Below are positions 12,220 to 22,859 of a DNA stretch of 64,000 nucleotides, one piece after another (position 1 is the first letter of the stretch; every line of letters starts with the position of its first letter). The position numbers and the translations under genes were made by a program. This stretch comes from Prochilodus magdalenae (Eukaryota > Chordata > Actinopteri > Characiformes > Prochilodontidae): positions 168,501-232,500 of the forward strand of contig JAMWET010003554.1 in NCBI GenBank assembly GCA_024036415.1, read 5' to 3'. The notes under the pieces are model-generated. The model did no database searches, was not told the origin of the DNA, and was given only the letters and a program-made list of their open reading frames with translations.

Positions 12220-13640
12220 TAATTACATTATAATTACATACCACTGACATAAACATCAATGAACAAACACTGAAAAAGCTCGACCATACACATAACTGGA
12301 TTCCATAGAAAGTGGTCCTAAGCAGTATGGGTTCAGTAAGAGTTTGAGAAGTGCGCCATCATGTGGTAAAGGTGTCACATGACTCTATTTTAGCCTTTGA
12401 GCAAATGACTCTTATACAAGTCATATCTATTCGGATGCCTTGAATGTTTATTATAACGATGTGTGGAGGTCTAACTACTGCACCCTTCCAAACCCAGTGT
12501 ACTTTATCCACCTCGACACTCCTAAAGTCTGTCCTTTTCCTGTTTATATGCTCCTTCTGTTCGCCTCGCTTCGAGCGTGTGAGGACTGTGGAGTTGATAA
12601 ATGGCCTCCCAGCAGAGGGAGCCAGCAGAGCGGTGCAGCTCTAGGTCACCACAGAAGGGTGGGAATGGTGCTTTGCCTCTAGTTTTCGATTCTATTACGT
12701 TTCCTCCGTTGTTTATTTCACAGGCTTGTGCACTTTAAGGCCAGACTGGCCCAGACGCAGTAGGGGTGATGAATGTAATCAGTCTTGGGGCGCTACAATA
12801 TCAGTATGAGCTGCAGTGTGAGTCATATTCTCTTTCTTAGGAAATTAAAGGAATATTTCAGGGATTTTTAAAAAATCTAATCTGCATCTGCCACGTGTGT
12901 AGCATCTAGTCGATTATTATGGATAGTGATTTAGAGCTGCTTCCCTGTATTCAGAGCAGAAGGCTTCACACTGTGAGCAGAAGCCAGTCTATTAAAACTA
13001 AAGTCTATTAAGCCTATTACAACTAAAAAAATTATAAAAAATGTTTATGCAGTTTGTAGAGATCTAGTCTGAATTCTGCAGTGAAAAGCATCGGAGCGCT
13101 GTGTAGAGTGAGACACCGGAAATGTATAATTAGAACGGGTAGCAAGTACACCGCCGCCCAGCGCTACTCAAGTGGCCGGAGCAGCAGGCAGGTCACTTCA
13201 GGCCATTTCCTCTCTTTACAGTAGGCACTAACACTCGCTCTACTACCCCACCGCCCAACACAGAATAGCACAAATAAGACATCAACCCATCCTAAACCCA
13301 GCAGCACAAAAGTAACAGCGATAAAAGTCTCTCCTACAGTGAGCACTACACTTCCCAGAGCCTCTTAGCATGGCTGCTTTGCATGTCCACACCTACTCCA
13401 CACCAGCAGGACCACTGTCCGCATGACCCCAGGTGGGCTCCCCTGCCAAACCGCTGGGTCTGTTGAAGTGCCATTCTACTCCACCCCACGTGGGGGCACT
13501 ATCCCACTTCTAACACCAGGCACAGTAACCATTCTGCATGTGGGCAAATGTAGCTATAGTTATTGAGACTGTTAGCCTAAAGCTGTACATATGTGCTGTT
13601 TGAACTATGTTGTGCTGGGCTTTTTGGTGGGTGGTTAAGA
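12220..13640. other. No recognisable feature
   Basis: The open frames at 12440-12682 and 13346-13164 have no recognisable domain or splice signals that convince. No repeat was identified. Confidence 0.55.
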
Positions 13641-14720
13641 TAAGATCAGATAAGATGGCCTTTCATTATCCCACATAGGGAAATTTGTGTCGTTATAGCA
13701 GAACAGATACAGATCAAGAGGTAGACAAAAGTACAAAATAAGAAATTAAATAAAATAAAATAAATAATATTTCTATTGTTAGTTACATGTTATTTCACAG
13801 ATGTACAGCTCTGGAAATAAATAAGAGACCTCTCCAGTTTCTTCTTAAATAAGCATCACCATACGTACAGCAGGTTCTTGGTGAGGAACAGAAGGTTGGG
13901 TTCTAGCTTTATTGGCAGATACAGTGAGCGTCTGATTTAAAAGAACAACGTCGAGCAGGAAACACACAGGACAACACAGCTACAGACTGGCAGAGGGCCA
14001 AAACCACGCTCTACTGACCGTGATGAGCGCCACCTCATTCCAGTGCCACGTAACCACTGTAAGATGACCTCAAGTGACCTACAGAGAGACTGGCGAGTGG
14101 CAGCTGGGGTGAAATGCAGGCTTCTGGAGGTCATTAGTGATTTTCTAAATAAACAGATCTAATACAATATCTGATCTGGAATTTGGGAGACATGTTTCCA
14201 GTAGTGTAGAGAATAAAACAGAACTGCTCATTTTGGTCCAACACAAACCCAGAAACTGTACATCCAGAGACACTGATCATTCTGAGGTGGTCTCTTAAAG
14301 TTTCCCAGAGCTGTATGTGCACAGATGTTTTGATGATATTGCAGTTATGACCTCTTATACTAGCTACACCCATACTGATCATCTTGGCAGTCACCTAAAT
14401 AGTGGTGGTGTAGGGAGGCAGACTGCATGAATTAAGTGATGCTGGCAGTCAGTACAGGATGTATACAGGTGATGAGATGCAGCAGCAAATATTGCACAAT
14501 ATTTCAGTCACACTGAATAAATAGATAGATATGGGTCCATAGAGAGTTCTACAGTAGTGAGTCTCTGATGCTCTGCTTGGGGAGGTGACGGTTGTAGGGC
14601 CTAACAGCAGTAGGGAGAAAAGAGCTGCGGTTGGAGGCTGTTGATGGTGTGCCAGCTGTCCCGGCTGTTCAGTAGTGCTGAGCCTCCGTGATCAATAAAA
14701 GCAGTGTTTCTCGCGTCTAA
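13641..14720 (-). mobile_element. LINE 3' remnant, split by a Tc1-like element
   Basis: GATAAGATGGCCTTTCATTA with CCCACATAGGGAAATTTGTG (13650-13690) is the typical TTTCCC...ATCAATAAA-type 3' end of fish LINEs in reverse. At 14560-14650, GGTGACGGTTGTAGGGCCTA and AGCAGTAGGGAGAAAAGAGC match the C-terminal region of such LINEs on the minus strand. The family iv Tc1-like element (13806-14313) lies between the two pieces. Confidence 0.5.
13806..14313 (+). mobile_element. Tc1-like element, family iv (CAGCTCTGG ends)
   Basis: Inverted ends (CAGCTCTGGAAATAAATAAG left; CTTAAAGTTTCCCAGAGCTG right) flanked by TA at 13804-13805 and 14314-14315. The body is 508 bp and holds a short plus-strand transposase piece (RPKPRSTDRDERHL, then a SSDLQRDWRVAAGV segment), the DNA-binding half of a Tc1 protein. 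There is no catalytic domain. It lies inside LINE 3' sequence. Confidence 0.85.
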
Positions 14721-14789
14721 GATGTCACAATATTGTTTTTTGTTTGGCCCTTGACCCTCCACAGACACTGCACTTGGACACCACACAAG

Positions 14790-14860
14790 CTTTCAATGGC
14801 CGGAAGGCAGGAAACACCCTGAACAGGCTTCCAATCCACTGCGGTGTAGTAACACTTGGA
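14790..14860 (-). mobile_element. SINE tail fragment (same type as 39790-40060)
   Basis: AAGGCAGGAAACACCCTGAA followed by CAGGCTTCCAATCCACTGCG matches the DANA-like tail in minus orientation. It lies between a LINE remnant and Tc1 family i copy 3. Confidence 0.5.
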
Positions 14861-14871
14861 GAGTTTACATA

Positions 14872-15547
14872 CACTCTTCATCAAAAGAATTACCACACAC
14901 AGAAGGAAGTGTGGGACTGCAGTGCTATGGGGGAGGAAAATAAAGGTCACCAGGAACAATAAATGATGATACATTTAAACTGATATGGGCAATACTTATA
15001 GAGCTACACATACAGAAGCAGTGTCCCTCTGTATGATGTCGGGCTGGCATGTTTGGTAATGCTACATGCATATGTCCCGGCATAAAGTTGTAGAGGTTCC
15101 TAATGCAAAGTGCTCATCTGGGCACTGAACACGATGCCTCCACACTCGTACTGGTTGATCTTCTCCATCAAGACAAAAGCGGGACTCATCACTGAAGATG
15201 ACCTGCTGCCATTCTGAGTCACTCCATGACAGTCTGGCACGACACCATTGGAGTATTTGGAGGCATTGACATGGTTTTAAGGGCGGTCCTGTGTTCTCCA
15301 GCCATCTGCCAATGGTCCTGAAACAGGATAACTCATGGAGAGCATCACTGCTCACTGTATGTCCACAATTGTGGCTGTTGGGTCAGTCAGGGACAGCATC
15401 AAGGCCTGTTATTGCTTACATCACATGTGCAGTAGCGCATGGTATTTGAGTCATTCTCTTGTGTCACATAATCAAACCTACCCACCAAGTTTCATTCCTC
15501 TCGGTTGATTCCTTCTTGGTACAACTATTCATTTGCTGATGGTGTGT
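14872..15547 (-). mobile_element. Tc1-like element, family i, copy 3
   Basis: Family i ends are visible (CACTCTTCATCAAAAGAAT at 14872; GATTCCTTCTTGGTACAACT near 15509-15530). The minus strand encodes a 97-codon open piece (15355-15062) with a helix-rich part (FRTIGRWLE, LQILQWCRARLSWSDSEWQQ) followed by VIFSDESRFCLDGEDQPVRV, the region around the first catalytic Asp of Tc1 transposases. The rest of the catalytic core is absent. This is the copy with the longest intact frame of the family in this window. Confidence 0.8.
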
Positions 15548-16579
15548 ATGAGGAAAATAGAAAGCAGATAAACAGCTGTAAAGACCCTGTATTAGTAAAG
15601 GTAACCGAAAGGTGTGAACAGTTTAACCCAACAAATGCCAGGCAGCACCCCAATATCATCATTTCACATCTCACTTTAATAGACATCGGAAACATTCGAT
15701 TTGGTTGATGTTGTCTCAAAGTTGAAGCCACCGTAGGTCTGCTACCTACAAACAGGACCTCACTGCAAACCCGTTACAGGCGTTTTCTTTCAAGGAGCCT
15801 GTGTGTCTAAAAGTGCTGAGGATAAATGTCTCCTGCTTTGTGAATTTTCCAAAGAAGCTAATGACAAAAAGTTGAGACAACAAGAGACTGGATCATGCAA
15901 TGTGAGAAAACATCCACTTGCACCTTATTAACTGTCCGCCACAACAGTGCGAACATGTTGGCATGTCAACTACGTGGGTGGTAGAAGCTGCAGAAACACT
16001 GTTGATTTTCTCCCAGCGAGGACACATAGCCAAATCAAGGCTCTCGCTGTAATTACAATGCCAGTCTTGCTCAGTGGCTTTGCTGCAAATAACAAGATTC
16101 GACAAATACAGCAATCTATATGCTGTAATGGTGCTGCTGTTAGATTTCTAAGTGGCTGTCACCTTACACGTTTCTTCATTTCATGCTGTACTGTGCCCAG
16201 AATCTCTCTGAAAATGTGGGGTTATCTCCGTACAGCTGCGGGCCAACGGGCTTATCAGCATCAGCCTGGTTAAAAGATGTAGTAGCATATGTATTCAGAA
16301 TTGCAGTCCTAGAGGCACTAGAGCACCCTTGGTACACCCTCTTGAGCAAAAACAGCACAGACCAGCATCCTGTTTTCTGCTGATGTGGTGATGGTTTAGC
16401 TAGTCACCTCAGCCTGACCATGTCTGTTGACCAACACACCAGCATCAAAACACAACATATCATCGCAAAGAAAAACATGTCTCTTCTTGTCTCTCTCTCT
16501 TTTCTGTGTGTAAACTGTATGTAATGATATATGGACCAACAGGAATGGCCCAATATCACTGATTAAAAGTCTGGTTCCA
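15548..16579. other. No recognisable feature
   Basis: Frames on both strands around 15947-16380 overlap each other and show no family signature. Confidence 0.55.
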
Positions 16580-16780
16580 TTGACTAACATTAAAGTCGAA
16601 TAAAGTTTTTCCCCTCTCCTGTAAAGTTGCCACTTTGGAGATACTTGTTTTTCTTTGGACGGCAACAGTTTGCTGGTGGTGTTCAGATCCCTGATAAGCA
16701 GCATGCTAGCATCTCAAACACAACATATGTTGCTTTCGGATCAGAACCTTGTGTCTCCAAAATGCTAAAAACACTTTGAA
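16580..16780 (+). repeat. Dispersed repeat (CACTTTGGAGATAC type), copy 1
   Basis: GTTTTTCCCCTCTCCTGTAA, then CCACTTTGGAGATACTTG and CAGCATGCTAGCATC. The first half matches 42595-42680. Class unknown. Confidence 0.4.
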
Positions 16781-17446
16781 TATTATTTAAGCCAACCAAA
16801 TCTACATGGGCGGTTTCCTTTGGCCTGTTCATCAAGAAACTTCAGTGCAATGTAAGGAGCAGGAAGCGTTTTCCCATCATATCAAAAAATGGTTTTGTTC
16901 TGAAAAGCAGCGATATGCTAATTTAGGTGGAGACCATATGCTGGTTTTTCTAGCAGGGTCGTTTAGCAAAATTCTGACCCCAGTGGTGCAGGTTTAAAAG
17001 CACTTGTCTACCTGGTTGTAAACATCAGGTGAAGGTTAAAAGCGACATAAAAGATCCAACTGAAGCAATTTTCCCTGATGCACTTCAGCTTGTTGCTGGA
17101 AGCTTCTTTAGCTTTGCACCGCATCTGTGTAGCTAATGAGGAAGCTAAATACCCTACTGAACTCTGTTTCACATTATGACTACATTGTTATTCAACTTGT
17201 TTATATGGTTTCTGACACCAATACATTGCACAACTAAAACCGGTAGTAGCAGTCAGCGTGACGTGATGTGGTATAAGGCACATACTTATGTAGTCAGTCA
17301 GCAACAGGTTGGGATTTGCTCCCCTTTTTGGCTCTAGAGCTGTGAGGTGGTGGCTAACAAGTTTAGCTTTGCAAGCTGCATGTCTATATGCTCTACCACA
17401 TGTCCTAGACTGTGTCAAGCGGTTATGTAATTCTCTAAGAGGCGTA

Positions 17447-17991
17447 CAGGGGTTGGACAATGAAACTGAAACACCTGTCATTTTAGTGTGGGAGGTCTCA
17501 TGACTAAATTGGACCAGCCTGGTGGCCAATCTTCATTAATTGCACATTGCCCCAGTAAGAGCAGAGTGTGGAGGTTCAGTTAGCAGGTAAGAGCACAGTT
17601 CTGCTCAAAATACTGCAATGCACACAACATTATGGGTGACATACCAGAGCTCAAAAGAGGACAAACTGTTGGTGCACGTCTTGCTGGCGCATCTGTGACC
17701 AAGACAGCAAGTCTTTGTGATGTATCAAGAGCCACGGTATCCAGGGTAATGTCAGCATACCACCAAGAAGGACAAACCACATCCAACAGGATTAATTGTG
17801 GACGCAAGAGGAAGCTGTCTGAAAGGGATGTTCGGGTGCTAATCCAGATTGTATCCAAAAAACATAAAACCACGGCTGCCCAAATCACGGCAGAATTGAA
17901 TGTGCACCTCAACTCTCCCTACACCATACACCATACTAATAAATGATTGTGGTCTAAAACCAGGTGTTTCAGTTTCATTGTCCGACCCCTG
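17447..17991 (+). mobile_element. Tc1-like element, family ii, copy 2
   Basis: Same family as 8569-9094, with TA duplications at 17445-17446 and 17992-17993. The frame at 17632-17946 (104 codons) keeps a longer N-terminus: helix-turn-helix, then a GRKRKLSERD linker and VLIQIVSKKHKTTAAQITAE, the second DNA-binding subdomain. The frame then jumps to the 3' end, so the DDE domain is deleted. It is 545 bp long. The two copies are very similar, which points to fairly recent movement. Confidence 0.9.
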
Positions 17992-18649
17992 TATATGGGT
18001 TCTGACATCATGTCTGTTTGAGATTACTAATCAGCTCAGTGCAGTTCGGGGTACGTGTGGGATGATTTGGAGGTACAGCCAGGCTATCGCGTATCAGCTT
18101 GCACTATTTGTTACCCACAGTAGTCTCATAGCTCCAGCATAACACTAAAGAAGCAAACTTCACACACAATGTGTCTTGGCCTGTTGTGTGCCTGTCAGAG
18201 TGAAGGGGAAAATGGCTAAATCTGATGTATTTCTGTTCACAGAACTGTGGCTTTCTGCCTGTGAGTCTTGATTGGCCATGGTACAGCAGAGTGTTTATAC
18301 TCTAAAGGCCAAGCAGATCCATAACCAAGTCCTGAGGGACCTGTCCCTCCCACGCTTTTACTCCCACATGTTCCACCTTTAACAACGTCTCATTGCAGCC
18401 CCCTGCTGCAGTCCCCGCCGTCACCGCCACAGACGCAGCGTAAAGGTCCTGTGTTCCCTTCAGAATTACCTCTGCACAACTTAATGATTTCCTTTCCTAC
18501 ACTTACCTCCAAAAATGGCCTGAGAACATTTCTATGCTCATCATGGGGACTTTATGCTGTGCCTCAGCAAACGTTTACCAGAGCAATAGAGGAATACCAA
18601 TGGGCTTATATGATCTGCAGGCTTCCCTGCATGTCTTTTGTCATAATTC

Positions 18650-18863
18650 ATATTTACAGCATTTAGCTGACGCTCTTATCCAGAGCAACTTACAAGGTTA
18701 GTCATATTACAGCTAGGCCAATGTAGTGTTAGGAGTCTTGCCCAAGGACTCTCATTGGTGTAGGACAGCATAGTCACCCAGACTGGAATTTGAACCCCAG
18801 TCTCCCACATGCGGTTGGCTATGTGGCAGGTAGTGGTTTTATCCACTGAGCTACACCAACCAC
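18650..18863 (-). mobile_element. tRNA-derived SINE (V-SINE-like tail), copy 1
   Basis: Read on the minus strand it begins GGTTGGTGTAGCTCAGTGG (tRNA-like A box) and has GGGGTTCAAATTCC (B box, 18784-18797). It then has a central region and the tail TTGCTCTGGATAAGAGCGTC with AGCTAAATGCTGTAAAT. That tail is like the conserved tail domain of V-SINEs. It is the same family as 40078-40297, in opposite orientation. The match is strong over the full length of about 210 bp. Confidence 0.85.
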
Positions 18864-18901
18864 CATAGAGTGAGGCATTCATGCATAACATATAACGCTC
18901 C

Positions 18902-18958
18902 TAGCAGAGGATGGTTTCGATCCATCAACCTCTGGGTTATGGGCTGCGCCACTCTGCT
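18902..18958 (-). pseudogene. tRNA-Met initiator (CAT) pseudogene with a 15-nt deletion
   Basis: The minus strand reads AGCAGAGTGGCGCAGC, then CCATAACCC, AGAGGTTGATGGATCG and AAACCATCCTCTGCTA. Both acceptor strands (AGCAGAG/CTCTGCT), the anticodon CAT in CCATAA, the T arm and the initiator-type AUCGAAAC T-loop are intact. Compared with the vertebrate initiator tRNA, 15 nt (D loop, 3' D stem and 5' anticodon stem) are missing, leaving 57 of 72 nt. One further base differs from the mammalian sequence as I know it. It cannot fold as a cloverleaf, so it is a pseudogene. Confidence 0.85.
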
Positions 18959-18965
18959 AACACAC

Positions 18966-19015
18966 CACCCCACATGGGGCTCAAACCCACAATCCCTGGC
19001 TTAGGAGGCCAGTGC
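18966..19015 (-). pseudogene. tRNA-Arg (CCT) 3' fragment
   Basis: The minus strand reads GCACTGGCCTCCTAAGCCAG, then GGATTGTGGGTTTGAGCCCC and ATGTGGGGTG. This is the anticodon arm (CTGGC-CTCCTAA-GCCAG, anticodon CCT), variable loop, T arm and acceptor 3' strand of tRNA-Arg-CCT. The first 23 or so nt (acceptor 5' strand and D arm) are missing, and a GATA array starts exactly there. It is seven bases from the initiator tRNA pseudogene, in the same orientation. Confidence 0.82.

Positions 19016-19061
<46 letters not shown>
19016..19061 (+). repeat. (GATA)n microsatellite truncating the tRNA-Arg fragment
   Basis: About 11 GATA units start directly at the broken 5' side of the tRNA-Arg pseudogene. 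Confidence 0.95.
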
Positions 19062-19685
19062 CAGTGTTTTTATTAATGCTGCATTGAAACGAGTAATGTC
19101 CAGAAACATGAAGTAATAGCTAACATAATAATAATGCAAATAATATTATATATTATATTAGAGTATATTAGAGTAAAATGGATATATATTTTAAAAAGGT
19201 TGTAAGTTATGTGGTAAAGTGGTGTTTAAATGACTTAACAGAAAATACAGTTTGCTTCTTCCAGTGGTTGTATATAGCTGGGTACCACACACAGTAGTTT
19301 CCCTGTATGTACAAAAGAGCTTTAAACGCCTTTGCTCAAAGCATGCTTCTAAGGCAATGGGCACATGCTCTAAAAATGGCCTTATCAGACTGAATAATGC
19401 TGGAGTACTCTTTTACCAAGCCCTATCATTTACTAAATGATGAGTCCATCTGGTCTAGCCTTCCTGCCCAGTAAAGAGGAAGGCAGGCATGTGCACATAT
19501 AGGCCCCAGGGGTCTCCAGCTGCTCTAGTGCCCTCTTGGTCTTCTATAGAGGCAATGAAGAGAGAGCCAGTGGGGCATTATTACTCTTAATCACCACCCC
19601 TGCACTCATATCTAGCACACCCTCCGCCTCCAATCCAATAACTCCAATCTGTATGTATCACTGCAGCCCTGGAACGCCCACTGAC

Positions 19686-20284
19686 GGATGTTAATGATTG
19701 GCTAAAAGGAGAGATTGCATTTGAGCATGTCAAAGGCCATAGTGTGAAGGAAGTAGTTGAATGTGCAGGTGTATGGAAGCAAAGTGGCTAATATCCAACT
19801 CTACAGGAAACTCTCCTCAGAATTGTGCCAGGGAAGGTATCCACCAAATCTGGCCCATGTGCGCTTATCTGTGTGTTATGTGGGACGTGGGGACAGGTTG
19901 CAACTGCAAGTCTTTTAATAAACCAAAAATAAAACACAACAACAGACATGGAGAAACTTACAGGGATACTTAGTCAAACCACAAGGAGCCAAAGGACCGG
20001 CCAGGAGACAAAACACCCAACAAGAACAAAGGGCACGACATGGGGTATAACACAACTAGGGCTGACTAGAGACACCTGGGAAGGGGCGGAGCTAGAAATG
20101 AGACCAGACATGACATGACAGGACACGGCAGGGTGTGAAACTGTGGTGTAAAAGTGGCTGAACATTAATGTGGCCTACATCCAGAAACCTGTCCAGTCCA
20201 TGGCAAATCCAGTCACAGCTGTTAGTCATACTCATGGAGGTATTACACGGTGTTATGCTATTAGGTATGTTTCAGTCACACACA
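19686..20284 (+). mobile_element. Tc1-like remnant, family v, copy A (interrupted)
   Basis: It starts with TTAATGATTGGCTAAAAGGA and GGCCATAGTGTGAAGGAAGT (the VKEVVE-type DNA-binding helix), then AACTCTCCTCAGAATTGTGC. It resumes after an insert with GTGGCTGAACATTAATGTGG, which encodes WLNINVAYIQKPVQSMANPV, like the C-terminus of Tc1 transposases. The stretch 19868-20145 is not in the other copies and is an insertion. Confidence 0.65.
19868..20145 (-). mobile_element. Insert in family v copy A, LTR- or SINE-like, unclassified
   Basis: About 280 bp split the Tc1 remnant. On the minus strand it reads TGTCATGTCTGGTCTC, GCTCCGCCCCTTCCCAGGTG, a TATA-less pyrimidine-rich body and TTTATTAAAAG. This layout (GCTCCGCCC near the start, an AATAAA-like signal near the end) is reminiscent of short fish LTRs, but no TG/CA borders or target duplication could be assigned. 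Confidence 0.35.
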
Positions 20285-20386
20285 TATGGATGACATTTGT
20301 ATTCCTCTTAAACAATGAACGAATTATACCCTCATCTTTAATTATGAATGTCCTCAGCATACAATCTGTTCTTAAAAAAATATATG

Positions 20387-21105
20387 CAGTGGGGAAAATA
20401 ACTATAACACTGCCGATTTTGCACGTTTTCCCTCCTACAAAGAGAGGTTGGTCATTTTTATCGTAGGTACACTTCAAACATGAGAGACAGAATCTACAAA
20501 AGGTCCAGAAAATTACTGTGTATGATTTTTAAATAATTAATTTGCATTTTATTGCATGAAATAAGTTTTTGATACAATAGAAACGTAGAACTTAATACTT
20601 GGTACAGCAACCTTTGGTTTCTATTACAGAGAGCAGTTTCCTGTATTCTTGACTATGTTTGTACACACTGCAGCAGGGCTTTTTGAGGAAGTTGAGTCAT
20701 CTTGTGTTTTTTCCATGTTCTAATAATTGCCCCAGCAGTTGTTGCCTCCTCACCAAGCTGCTTGCCTATTGTGCTGTAGTCCATCCCAGCCTTGTGCAGG
20801 TTTACAGTTTTGTCCCGGTCTTTGGCCTTGGCCATGGTGGAGAGGTTGGAGTGTGATTGATTGAGTGTGTGGACAGGTGCCTTTTATACAGGTAACGAGT
20901 TCAAACAGGTGCAATTAATACAGTTAATGAGGGCAGAGTAGGAGGGCTTCTTAAAGAAACAGCAACAGGTTTGTGAGAGCCAGAATTCTTGCAGAAAAAT
21001 CATACATGTGATTTTCTGGCTTTTTGGCTGATTCTGTCACTCACAGTTGAAGTGTACCTATCACAAACCTCTCAATTCTTTGTAGGTGGAGGAATTGGCA
21101 GTGTG
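20387..21105 (-). mobile_element. Tc1-like element, family iii (CAGTGGGG end), internally deleted
   Basis: The left border carries CAGTGGGGAAAATAA, the terminal motif of a widespread fish Tc1 family. On the minus strand a start-proximal frame (20835-20653) reads [20 protein letters not shown], then [20 protein letters not shown], the first helix-turn-helix of the transposase. It is followed directly by 3' DNA, so the catalytic core is lost. Between about 20880 and 21060 lies the characteristic 5' untranslated part (AACGAGTTCAAACAGGTGCA). The other end near 21100 is degraded. Confidence 0.82.
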
Positions 21106-22854
21106 CAGATCCAAATCACATGTCAAGCTAGACTTCCAATAAGTGCATTAGCCTCAGTTAAACAGCAGTTGACCTTTACATGCATGTCACAAGCCCGGGA
21201 CCAACGGTACTAGGTCATACCCACAAAACTGTCTAGGGTTTAAATTAAGATCCTAGCCCTGACTGTGACAAAGACACACTGCCCCTACATGTTGAACCCT
21301 ACGTAGAGGTGTGTGCCTAACTCACCAACTCACCTGTCCGGGTCCTTGAATCACCTTAGGGCGGTGCAGCTCAGTCCTTGAGCGCGTGGCCGGCCAGCTC
21401 AAGCTCCGTTTATCGTAGCGTTCAGGTTTTTAATCCGTTGATGGAGGGATGTCCATCAAAGGAAGAAGAGAGACAGTCCCAAGGCAATCCTCGACGCCTT
21501 AAAGTTTCCCGCCGTTGCTTCTGCCTCCATTTCCGACGGAGCCCACAGTTCATAAGGCCACAGTGAGTGGTGCCCCCATGTGGTCCAACACACCACAATG
21601 CACCTCTAGAAACCAGTGATGCTTGACACACAATGACAAATATGATAATGTGATTGAATCATAACACAGTTCTCACCCAAAAGCGATTGCTTTGATGTGA
21701 TATATTTTATACATGTGAAAATCATGAGCACATCTGAATCAAACCAGTGAATCCAGCGCGTCTCTTCCTGCAGTGTAGGAGGGAGCAGGATTAACTAGCA
21801 CAAGTCAAAAAATCAAGAAACACAGAGTGGCTTACCATCATGCACATTTCATAACCCACAGGCCGCATATCAGAAACCGAGCGGGCAGAGCTCAGTGCTG
21901 AAGCTTGCCGAAATCTCTCCAAAACATAATTCAAGAGACGCCCAAGCACGCCACAAAGCCCCACTCCATCAACTCCTCGTACACTGACGGCGTGCTCTCA
22001 CTGCATGGGTTTTCAAGGCCACAGAAAAATGAGTCTGTTTGGCTGATGGAAATGGTTCTGTTTTCTCCTCTCCCATCATCTCCCTCTCTCAGCTCAGGGT
22101 GTCGGCGGCGTGTTTTCGGCCCAGCCTCTCTACGGGCCTCCGCGTCTAGAGCAGCAGGCCCTCTGTTTTCATTACTGCCTGTCATTTGTATGATCCGGCA
22201 GGCCAGACTGGGAAATTTACTCAAAGCTCTGCAGCTCAGATCGATCACTGAGCTCTATGACTTTGTTAAGTGTACACACGCACGGATATACACACATAGA
22301 CATGCAATTTCTCTACGTTAACCAAGCAAATAAGAAAACACAGCTGGTGTATGTCTCGGAGGAGCACCGATTACTCATACACCCGTGACACATTGCTCAA
22401 ATTTACACCACAGCCAATATTTGTGCAGGAAAAGGAACAGGACACATTTGTTTCCAGCAGGTTTCGGGCGAATAATGGGATCACAGCAACTGCTGCTTGA
22501 TAGTAATGAAGTGACAGCCTCTCTGTATGAGGACGAGGTAGGATGGACGAGCTGACAGTAAGAATGAGCGCTGAAACATGTTGCTAACATGTGATGAAGG
22601 CTTACACTAAGCAGCATGTTTCAGACTCTGGGCCTAAATCATCACACCCCACCTCAGACCATTGGGTTATTAAGTCATCTCACATAGATTTGCATATGTG
22701 GTTTCTGGCCCTGTATAACAGGAGCACAGACAAACTTTCGGCCCCCAGGGGGCCATCACACTATCTCAGGAATGAGTTCCCCTCATTAAAACTCAGTTAA
22801 GCATTTCAATGGGCGACAAAGGATGACATTAATCAGGAAGTTCCTAATCAGGAA
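21106..22854. other. No gene; possible conserved non-coding stretch
   Basis: Repeat-free, moderately GC-rich DNA. The part 22060-22260 (CATTTGTATGATCCGGCAGG, AATTTACTCAAAGCTCTGCA) is complex and without repeats and could be a conserved non-coding element, but this cannot be judged from one sequence. Confidence 0.35.
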
Positions 22855-22859
22855 GTAGT

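Noticed and set aside
12440..12690. Two overlapping plus-strand frames as a small gene
   Set aside because: No recognised domain, no conserved splice signals, and both frames are equally open.
18902..19015. Functional tRNA genes
   Set aside because: The initiator-Met copy lacks 15 nt of the D and anticodon arms and the Arg copy lacks its first 23 or so nt; neither can fold into a cloverleaf.
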